The notes under the pieces are model-generated. The model saw only the letters and a list, made by a program, of their open reading frames with translations. It ran no database searches and was not told the origin of the DNA. Source: Alentia gelatinosa (Eukaryota > Annelida > Polychaeta > Phyllodocida > Polynoidae). Taken from it: a DNA stretch of 64,000 bases. A program made the position numbers and the translations under genes. Numbering within the stretch: position 1 is the stretch's first letter; each line of letters begins with the position of its first letter. Below are positions 56,501 to 64,000 of the stretch, in pieces. The stretch is taken from positions 2,782,623 to 2,846,622 of the forward strand of contig OX465592.1 of NCBI GenBank assembly GCA_950022655.1, in the 5' to 3' direction.

Positions 56501-57178
56501 GCAAAAGGCAAGCAGCCATTCACCCTACCTTTGAGGGTTACCCACTCACACCCCGGAGGGTTTGGGGGGTCGGGGGGTGGGAGGGGGGGGGGGAACGCCA
56601 CGCGCATGCTCCAAGACAAATCCCGCCATTCCCAGCCTCGGCGCAGGCGCACTAATGGCACTTTCGGCACTTCCGCCGAGGAAAATGAAACGAGCGCCGA
56701 CAGAGGGTGCCAGTGATTGGCGCGGCGGGGAAAATGGCGGCCAGTCACGTGACCATCACGCCGCGTCACGCATGCGCCGTAATGACGTCATCAGCCCCTG
56801 TCAGTCGGTAGTTATCGACGATATTAGCGGCAGCGAGGCGGCATTACGATGTTAATACGGCCTTTCATTGCTATTGGTTTATTGTCGTCTGCCACGCCAT
56901 CGCCAAGCGCCATTTTGCGCGGAGTGATACAAAATTGTGTTAATTCCAATTTGGCGGAGGAGGCCCTCCAGGATGGGCGGTGAATGGCCGGAAGGTTTAC
57001 AGCACAATAAAGGCCATATTCGCCCGTTTATGACAGGATTGAGATTATGTCGGCGAATAAGTACAATGATAAACACAAAAGACACCTGCTATTGGCGGCC
57101 GCTAGAGGGCTCTGAGGGCCCCCACTCAGAGCCCGCCAGGGTGCGCTGCGGAGGCTACAGGGCGGCCGTAAGAGGGCG
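56501..57178. other. Intergenic GC-rich unique stretch
   Basis: GC-rich, CpG-rich, with G runs at 56577-56594, CGCATGCTCC, TCACGTGACC, ACGCATGCGCCG and ATGACGTCAT between 56600 and 56790. The composition resembles a promoter or CpG-island region, but no exon was recognised on either side. Confidence 0.35.
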
Positions 57179-57240
57179 TTTGTAGGAAATAGGGGGCAGA
57201 ACGATGGCGGGACTTGGATGCGTTGCTTCGCGTTCTGCGG
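57179..57240. repeat. Left copy of the flank duplication around the F2 array
   Basis: TTTGTAGGAAATAGGGGGCA, GAACGATGGCGGGACTTGGA and GTTGCTTCGCG are repeated on the other side of the array at 58910-58980. Confidence 0.85.
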
Positions 57241-57264
57241 ATCGTATGTAGGTTTTTTTTTTTA

Positions 57265-58885
57265 TTATCCACCTAATACAAAGTGTCCATGAAAAACACA
57301 TAGGCAGCGTGTATCTACATACCCGGAGATACAGATATATCAACCTAATACAAAGTGTCCATAGAAAACAAATAGGGAGTGTGTATCACCATACCCGGCG
57401 TATACAGATATATCAACCTAATACAAAGTGTCCATAGAAAACACATGGGCAGCGTGTATCTACATACCCGGCGTATACAGATATATCAACCTAATACAAA
57501 GTGTCCATAGAAAACAAATAGGGAGTGTGTATCACCATACCCAGCGTATACAGATATATCAACCTAATACAAAGTGTCCATAGAAAACACATGGGCAGCG
57601 TGTATCTACATACCCGGCGTATACAGATATATCAACCTAATACAAAGTGTCAATGAAAAACACATGGGCAGCGTGTATCTACATACCCGGCGTATACAGA
57701 TATATCAACCTAATACAAAGTGTCAATGAAAAACACATGGGCAGCGTGTAACTACATACCCGGTGTATACAGATATATCCACCTAATACAAAGTGTCCAT
57801 GAAAAACACATAGGCAGCGTGTATCTACATACCCGGAGATACAGATATATCAACCTAATACAAAGTGTCCATAGAAAACAAATAGGGAGTGTGTATCACC
57901 ATACCCGGCGTATACAGATATATCAACCTAATACAAAGTGTCCATAGAAAACACATGGGCAGCGTGTATCTACATACCCGGCGTATACAGATATATCAAC
58001 CTAATACAAAGTGTCCATAGAAAACAAATAGGGAGTGTGTATCACCATACCCGGCGTATACAGATATATCAACCTAATACAAAGTGTCCATAGAAAACAC
58101 ATGGGCAGCGTGTATCTACATACCCGGCGTATACAGATATATCAACCTAATACAAAGTGTCAATGAAAAACACATGGGCAGCGTGTATCTACATACCCGG
58201 CGTATACAGATATATCAACCTAATACAAAGTGTCAATGAAAAACACATGGGCAGCGTGTAACTACATACCCGGTGTATACAGATATATCCACCTAATACA
58301 AAGTGTCCATGAAAAACACATAGGCAGCGTGTATCTACATACCCGGAGATACAGATATATCAACCTAATACAAAGTGTCCATAGAAAACAAATAGGGAGT
58401 GTGTATCACCATACCCGGCATATACAGATATATCAACCTAATACAAAGTGTCCATAGAAAACACATGGGCAGCGTGTATCTACATACCCGGCGTATACAG
58501 ATATATCAACCTAATACAAAGTGTCCATAGAAAACAAATAGGGAGTGTGTATCACCATACCCGGCGTATACAGATATATCAACCTAATACAAAGTGTCCA
58601 TAGAAAACACATGGGCAGCGTGTATCTACATACCCGGCGTATACAGATATATCAACCTAATACAAAGTGTCAATGAAAAACACATGGGCAGCGTGTATCT
58701 ACATACCCGGCGTATACAGATATATCAACCTAATACAAAGTGTCAATGAAAAACACATGGGCAGCGTGTAACTACATACCCGGTGTATACAGATATATCA
58801 ACCTAATACAAAGTGTCAATGAAAAACACATGGGCAGCGTGTATCTACATACCCGGCGTATACAGATAATGAGATATATCCGAAT
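57265..58885. repeat. F2-derived satellite: 73-bp monomers in a 510-bp higher-order unit
   Basis: It starts with the F2 terminus ATTATCCACCTAATACAAAG. About 22 monomers follow, of two types: one with AATAGGGAGTGTGTATCACC, one with ACATGGGCAGCGTGTATCTA. Seven monomers form a 510-bp block (57271-57780) repeated nearly identically at 57781-58290 and 58291-58800, then a partial block. Only a few single-base differences are visible between blocks. Short open frames recur at exactly 510-bp spacing and are artefacts. Confidence 0.95.
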
Positions 58886-58909
58886 AATACGAAGTGTCCA
58901 TGAAAACGC

Positions 58910-58980
58910 GTGTGTAGGAAATAGGGGGCACCTGTGAGGATCGGAGAACGATGGTGGGACTTGGAGGTGTTGCTTCACGT
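58910..58980. repeat. Right copy of the flank duplication around the F2 array
   Basis: TGTGTAGGAAATAGGGGGCA, GAACGATGGTGGGACTTGGA and GTTGCTTCACG correspond to 57179-57240, with a short insertion CCTGTGAGGATCG. Confidence 0.85.
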
Positions 58981-59079
58981 ACAACCGTTTTGTGGTCTTC
59001 AGATCTTCTTAAGACGCTGGTTAATTACTTATTTAGTTGCTAGCTCCTCACATCCGATGTTCTATTCACTGCTAAAGGC

Positions 59080-59182
59080 GTCCACCAACCACGACAAGGC
59101 TACGACAATGGCTTTCCGACAAGGTCCACGACAGGCCTATACGATTGGAAGGCTTGTCGTAGCCTTGTCATGGTTGGTGGAC
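59080..59182. repeat. Perfect-stem hairpin region
   Basis: GTCCACCAACCACGACAAGG with CTACGACAA is mirrored at 59153-59182 by TTGTCGTAGCCTTGTC and ATGGTTGGTGGAC. Further CGACAAGG motifs continue to 59270. Confidence 0.8.
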
Positions 59183-59450
59183 CCCAGTCCCCGACAAGAG
59201 TCTACGACAAGGCCACGACAGGCTGCGACTGGAAGCTTGTCGGGGGCCTTCCAACAAGGTTATGACAAAATTGAACATGATCAATTTTTCCTATGACTGG
59301 ACCTTTGTCTTGGAGTGCCATGGTGTGTAGGGAGCGTGTCGCAGAGGTCCCCTAACTCCTTCTAGCCTCTAGGATATATAACTATCTTACCTTGAGTCGC
59401 ACCCTTCTCATAAGATCTCACACTCTCTAAGTCGTAATCTGTGCATGGTT
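59183..59450. other. Intergenic, unrecognised sequence
   Basis: It has CGACAAGG repeats at the start; nothing else recognised. Confidence 0.35.
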
Positions 59451-59456
59451 CTCACT

Positions 59457-59974
59457 GCGCTCTATGGGAGAAGAATTCTTAACGAACTAGGCTTAGAGCC
59501 TTGAGAATCCACTGGCACACAGTATTCTCGCTAGTTGGCATCATTGAGATTATAGGGAGCCAAAGTGAACCCGCTGAAACCACAGATACCCATTCACAAA
59601 ACACCATTTCTGGATATAGGCGCTCAGTACTTTCACTATGTAGGTTCGAGATTATATGTGTCATTCTCCAATCTTTTGATCCATACTTTTGATAAACTTA
59701 ACAACTGTCATCGTAGCTTCGAGACGTAGTTATTCAGAGGCGGTAGTAGTAAACTACACTTCAAAAGTAACAAACGAGACCAAAAACAAAGTCTAGCCTC
59801 AAACCCCCCTAGGTTTAGCACTTTTGTAAACAGGTATCTGTGGTTTCAGTGGGTTCACTTTGGCTCTCTATAGGAATCTTTGGTTACATTGATGTACGTC
59901 TTAAGCACGGAGGCAGGCCAGTGGATTCTCAAGGCTCTAAGCCTAGTTCATTATGAATTCTTCTCCAAAGAGCG
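59457..59974. repeat. Long foldback element, arms about 135-140 bp
   Basis: GAGAAGAATTCTTAACGAAC, AGGCTTAGAGCCTTGAGAAT and AAGTGAACCCGCTGAAACC on the left are mirrored by GGTTTCAGTGGGTTCACTTT, ATTCTCAAGGCTCTAAGCCT and TATGAATTCTTCTCC on the right. About 240 bp of non-palindromic sequence separates the arms. The paired open frames inside (59479-59692) are arm shadows. Confidence 0.85.
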
Positions 59975-60544
59975 TAGTTGAGAGTACAGAATTCACTCAA
60001 AAATTGATAGGTTTCTTAAGCATTGAAAAAAATATGATCCTGACCATATTTATTCATTTATTAAACATTTTTTTGCTTTTATTTTTTAAACGCTCATCAC
60101 TTGAGTTGCCCAAATATTTCACGGTTGCACTCGGCAGATTTGAAATCAGAAGATTCTGGAGATAAGAAATCGTTAAAAAGACATTGTCTGGACACTAATG
60201 CAAGGTTCAGCCTTAAAATGGGCTTTCGCTGCCAGACTAAAACGAAAGTAAGTACAGGGATCCCAACACATGGAGGAAAAAAAGAAGAAAAATGACTTAA
60301 TTCATCTAATGTGTAAATATAACGTATATCTCTCTCTCTATTCTGTCTATCTACTTTTTGTAACAAGGGAAGGTGGAAGGCCGCTATTATGTATGAAGGC
60401 GAACTGACCCAATTAGAAAAATCAGTGGACAAAATTCAAAAATCACATCCAAATAACTTCGGCATATATTTCCAGTGATATCATTTCAGCTGCACTCGTA
60501 ACCATTCCTAGTCAGATATTCTCTCAGTGAGTTAAATAGAGGTA
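59975..60544. other. Intergenic stretch with one possible exon-like block
   Basis: AT-rich. 60138-60247 is an open block preceded by a pyrimidine-rich tract and GGCAG and followed by GTAAGT. It reads LKSEDSGDKKSLKRHCLDTN and onward. No domain is recognised, so it is not called as a gene. Confidence 0.15.
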
Positions 60545-60820
60545 CTAAAGAAGAAACCAACAAGTTTTGGTCAAAGCCGTCGTTCTCCACGAGTTTGATG
60601 CGGAATGAATATCACGCAGCATTCAAACGAGTTGGAGAATGTCTTCTTTCACCAAAACGAGTTGCCTTCTGTATTTAACTCACCCCTGTACGCACTAAAT
60701 GAATGGGCAACACACAGGATATAAACCATGGAGAACGGACTGCAATACTCGTTGGGGCATGGAGAACGAGTTTCCAATGTTAACCCTATGGACATTTATT
60801 CCAGGGGTGAGATAAATCTC
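60545..60820. repeat. Family F1 copy
   Basis: AAGTTTTGGTCAAAGCCGTC, CTCCACGAGTTTGATGCGGA, TTCAAACGAGTTGGAGAATG, TAACTCACCCCTGT and CCAGGGGTGAGATAAAT. Confidence 0.8.
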
Positions 60821-61126
60821 TAAATATATCTACACCACCCCTCCACTCAAATGAACCTGAGAACTGTCCTGCTTGTTGCCTGCTAATTGCCCGCCAGGTC
60901 TCCTCGTGGTGATTACTGTGGGAGTTTACAGGTAAGAGGGTGGGCTCGAGGCTTTGAGCTGGCCCTTTGAAGTTGTCATCACCTGTGTAGGTGGGCTGGT
61001 TGATGAGTGTGTTTCTCACGGGGTGTACAGACTGAGTGACCGTTGACACCTCCCTCCGCCTCCCTCCCTGCCCAGGATGCCTCACAGCCCGGAGGGTCGA
61101 GGACGTCAACCTAACCCTGGACTGGC

Positions 61127-61710
61127 CACTCTCCTCCCAGATCTTTCGTGGCGCTAGTGCTTACTAATCTCTGCCTCAACCCAACGCTGGTTCCCTGGGT
61201 ATCCACTAAGGACAGGGTTAACCAGCTAAATTTTCAGATTCAAAACAAGACAACTGTCAAAGGTTATGAAACTCAAACAACTCATATATTATGAGTTGAG
61301 AAATGTAGGAATTGTTAAATGAGCTTCACAGACAATCCAGCTGATTCTTTTTTTAGATTTAAACCATTTTATAATGTGAATCCACAGTTGATTAGACTGC
61401 CCTTTCAAAAGAGCACATGCGTTATGTTGACAAAACAAAACCCAATAACACATGAGGTGCTATCCAAGGTAGAAAGTAATCCCAGAGATTCTATTTGGTT
61501 TTACATAATTAGTAACAGAAATGAGTGTATATTATTTACTAATAAATATATTCACCTCTATTTAGAAGTAAAACAAAAAAAAATAACCCCAAAATCCCTG
61601 AGAATATAGGATATTTAAGCAAAAAACTGGCGGATGGGACAGATTCTGTCCCAAACAGGCAGGACAAGCGGCCGGAGGAAGTAGAACGCCGTATTTCTGC
61701 TTGGAGAGTG
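61127..61710. repeat. Family F5 MITE, complete copy
   Basis: Ends CACTCTCCTCCCAGATCTTT and TTTCTGCTTGGAGAGTG. The body (CTGCCTCAACCCAACGCTGG, TTCCCTGGGTATCCACTAAG, CACATGAGGTGCTATCCAAG) matches the 10200 copy closely. The matching 62- and 96-residue frames in the two copies (10391 and 61319) share MSF...DN.A and CVML motifs. They arise from the shared repeat and differ in length and frame. Confidence 0.85.
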
Positions 61711-61842
61711 TAGACGGGGGCACTGAGTGGTTGCTAGTTCTGCCATAATCGGCCAGGAAATTGCAACATAGCGCCACTATAGTCAGGGGAGCAACCACAG
61801 TTGTTATAATCTAACATTTTTGGTAAAATCGGTTGATAATTG

Positions 61843-62346
61843 GTCTTTGATTCCCGGGCCTGTCAGGCGTTAGGACAAGTCTTTGATTCCTGAGCCTGTC
61901 AGGCGTTAGGACAAGTCTTTGATTCCTGGGCCTGTCAGGCGTTAGGACAAGTCTTTGATTCCTGAGCCTGTCAGGCGTTAGGACAAGTCTTTGATTCCCG
62001 AGTCTGTCAGGCGTTAGGACAAGTCTTTGATTCCCGAGTCTGTCAGGCGTTAGGACAAGTCTTTGATTCCCGAGTCTGTCAGGCGTTAGGACAAGTCTTT
62101 GAATCCCGGCCCTGTCAGGCGTTAGGAGAAGACTTTGAATCCCAGCCCTGTCAGGCGTTAGGACAAGTCTTTGAATCCCGGCCCTGTCAGGCGTTAGGAC
62201 AAGTCTTTGATTCCCGAGTCTGTCAGGCGTTAGGAGAAGTCTTTGAATCCCGGCCCTGTCAGGCGTTAGGAGAAGTCTTTGAATCCCGGCCCTGTCAGGC
62301 GTTAGGACAAGTCTTTGAATCCCGGCCCTGTCAGGCGTTAGGAGAA
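61843..62346. repeat. 36-bp minisatellite, 14 copies
   Basis: GTCTTTGATTCCCGGGCCTG plus TCAGGCGTTAGGACAA is repeated 14 times. Variants are CGAGTC, GGCCC and AAGCCC, and GGAGAAG replaces GGACAAG in some. Since 36 is divisible by three and stops are absent, a minus-strand frame of 234 codons with a 12-residue period results. The start of the unit resembles the CAAGTCTTTGATT end of family F4. Confidence 0.93.
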
Positions 62347-62484
62347 GCCCACATGTTGCAAAGTAGTTTTCTTTCTTATTTACGTCCATACTCAAAAACC
62401 TGGGCAAGTCTACCCTAACCCCACCCCTACACCACACGTGCCGACTAGTGTCATTGGACAGTGATATTATTGGCGCTATCTTCA

Positions 62485-64000
62485 ATTTCCTGGAGGATAA
62501 TGGCAGAACTAGCAATCACTCTGTGCCCTATATCATCGCCCTAACCCATTTTCTCTACCTAACCCTTGATGTATCAGCCCATGGGTATTTTATTTATCAT
62601 TGGGGGCAAGATGGCCATCTCCATAGCTCAATAGCTATGTGCCCTATATCACTGGCACAACTCACTTTCTCTCCCCAATCCCTTGATGTACCAGGCCACC
62701 CTGTTAAGTGTTTAGAGGCAAGATGGCTGCTTCCATAGCGCAATAGCTATGTGCCCTGTATCACCAACCTAACTCATTTTATACCCAATCCCTGATGTAC
62801 CAGGGTTCCCACCTAGTACTATGTGTCAGAAGGGGGCCGCCTCCATAACACTATAGCTACGTGCCCTATATCACTGGCCCAACTCTCCTTCTCTACCTCC
62901 ATATCACAACAGCTATGTGCCCTATATGACCGGCCCAAGTCACTTTCTCTCTCCAATCCTTGATATACCAGGTCACCTGGTATTTCATTTAGCGGTGGTG
63001 GGCAAGATGGCCGCTACCATAGCGCATTAGCTATGTGCCCAATTCACTTTCTCTTTATAACTCCTGATGTACCTGGCCACCCTGGGTATTTTATCTAGTG
63101 TTAGGGGAGGGGAGATGGCTGCTTCCATAACACAATAGCTATGTGCCCAACTCACTTTCTCTCCCCAGCCCCTTGATGTACCAGGTTTAACACCTAGTAT
63201 CTTATTTAGTGTCGGAGGGGGGCAAGATGGCTGCGTCCATAACACAACAGATATGTGCCTTATAATACCAACCCAACTCACTTTCTCTACCAAGCCCCTT
63301 GATGTACCTTGTATTTTATTTAGCGGTGGGGGGCAAGATGGCCGCCTCCATAGCGCATTAGCTATTTGCCCAAGTCATTTTCTCTTTATGTCTCTTGATG
63401 TACCAGGCCACCCTGGGTATTTTGTTTGTAATTTCTTCGTTCCGATGGACCTGTCGAGGATCCCTGGGTATTTTATTTAGCGGTGGTGGGCAAGATGGCT
63501 GCTTCCATAGCGCAATAGCTATGTGCCCTGTATCACCAACCCAACTCACTTTATCTACCCAATCCCTGATGTACCAGGGTTCCCACCTAGTATTTTGTGT
63601 CAGAAGGGGGCCGCCTCCATAACACTATAGCTACGTGCCCTATATCACTGGCCCAACTCTCCTTCTCTACCTCCATAGCACAACAGCTATGTGCCCTATA
63701 TGACCGGCCCAAGTCACTTTCTCTCTCCAATCCTTGATATACCAGGTCAACTGGTATTTCATTTAGCGGTGGTGGGCAAGATGGCCGCCTCCATAGCGCA
63801 TTAGCTATGCGCCCAAGTCACTTTCTCTTTATAACTCCTGATGTACCTGGCCACCCTGGGTATTTTATTTAGTGTTAGGGGAGGGGAGATGGCTGCTTCC
63901 ATAACACAATAGCTATGTGCCCAACTCACTTTCTCTCCCCAGCCCCTTGATGTACCAGGTTTAACACCTAGTATCTTATTTAGTGTCGGAGGGGGGCAAG
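62485..64000. repeat. Satellite array with ~120-bp monomers and ~772-bp higher-order unit
   Basis: Monomers contain CATAGCGCAATAGCTATGTG, CCCAACTCACTTTCTCT, CTTGATGTACCAGG and TATTTTATTTAGTG, followed by GGGGGCAAGATGGC. The segment from 62759 (TATCACCAACCTAACTC, CAGAAGGGGGCCGCCTCC) reappears at 63531, giving a period near 772-774 bp. The array runs off the right edge of the window. Confidence 0.92.

Noticed and set aside
61811..62515. 234-codon minus-strand frame with 12-residue repeats
   Set aside because: Direct translation of a 36-bp minisatellite; the length is explained by divisibility by three.

Overview
This window looks like nuclear DNA from an invertebrate bilaterian animal, probably marine. 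It holds one convincing protein-coding gene, an even-skipped (Evx) homeobox gene on the + strand. Its three coding exons (22387-22924, 44113-44270, 50904-51542) join in frame to a 444-residue protein. The diagnostic features are an Evx-class homeodomain, an intron between homeodomain residues 46 and 47, an invertebrate-type WPYG flank after the homeodomain, and a C-terminal LFQPY. A cephalochordate, another invertebrate deuterostome or a lophotrochozoan would all fit. I cannot name the species.

Layout. 1-21600 is upstream intergenic DNA, dense in dispersed repeats. 21600-22386 holds a TATA-box promoter and a leader of about 735 nt with three minimal upstream AUGs. Intron 1 (22925-44112, about 21.2 kb) and intron 2 (44271-50903, about 6.6 kb) are mostly repeats, with a few unique stretches that could be regulatory. 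The 3' UTR probably runs from 51543 to about 52600 or 52830. From there to 64000 is repeat-rich intergenic DNA ending in satellite arrays. No Hox or other neighbouring gene was recognised.

Repeat families, numbered here for reference: F1 (ends GGGGTGAGATAAAT, internal palindrome; variants F1b with AGCCTGGTAT and F1c with a GCCACGGTCGTGGC palindrome); F2 (ends TTATCCACCT, internal 73-bp units); F3 (ends TTTATCCTACCCCT, internal 62-bp unit with GGCATACAGTCACACC); F4 (ends TAGACTTGCTCAAGTC and GACTGGAGCCAGTCTA, internal 46-bp or 93-bp units); F5 (ends CACTCTCCTAGCAGATCT); F6 (ends GATGAGATGTTACCCTGCGA or a variant); F7 (ends TAAAGGCATATCGGACAATT); F8 (ends GGGCCCGTTTAATAATC); F9 (short foldback, ACAATAACGACTGG type); F10 (pogo/Tigger-like MITE, ends CAGTAGAACCCCGC, TA duplication); F11 (tRNA-derived SINE); F12 (palindrome with GCTTGTACAAGC and CCGTACGGAACAC); F13 (GGTCACA...GCTGCAAAAA); F14 (GATGGYAGTTTTCC); F15 (GTCCGGGGACAGGGGTTCAG); F16 (AACCCACTGTGCGAT). 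Several of these non-autonomous elements are nested in one another, and several carry internal tandem expansions that grade into satellite DNA.

Most unusual observation: both 3' splice sites of the Evx gene lie at the downstream end of a minisatellite whose units contain degenerate copies of the splice acceptor itself (19-bp units with about 150-bp acceptor duplications before exon 2; 45-bp units before exon 3). Tandem repeats also occupy the 5' leader and 3' UTR. This resembles the intron-boundary minisatellites reported in amphioxus, recalled from memory.
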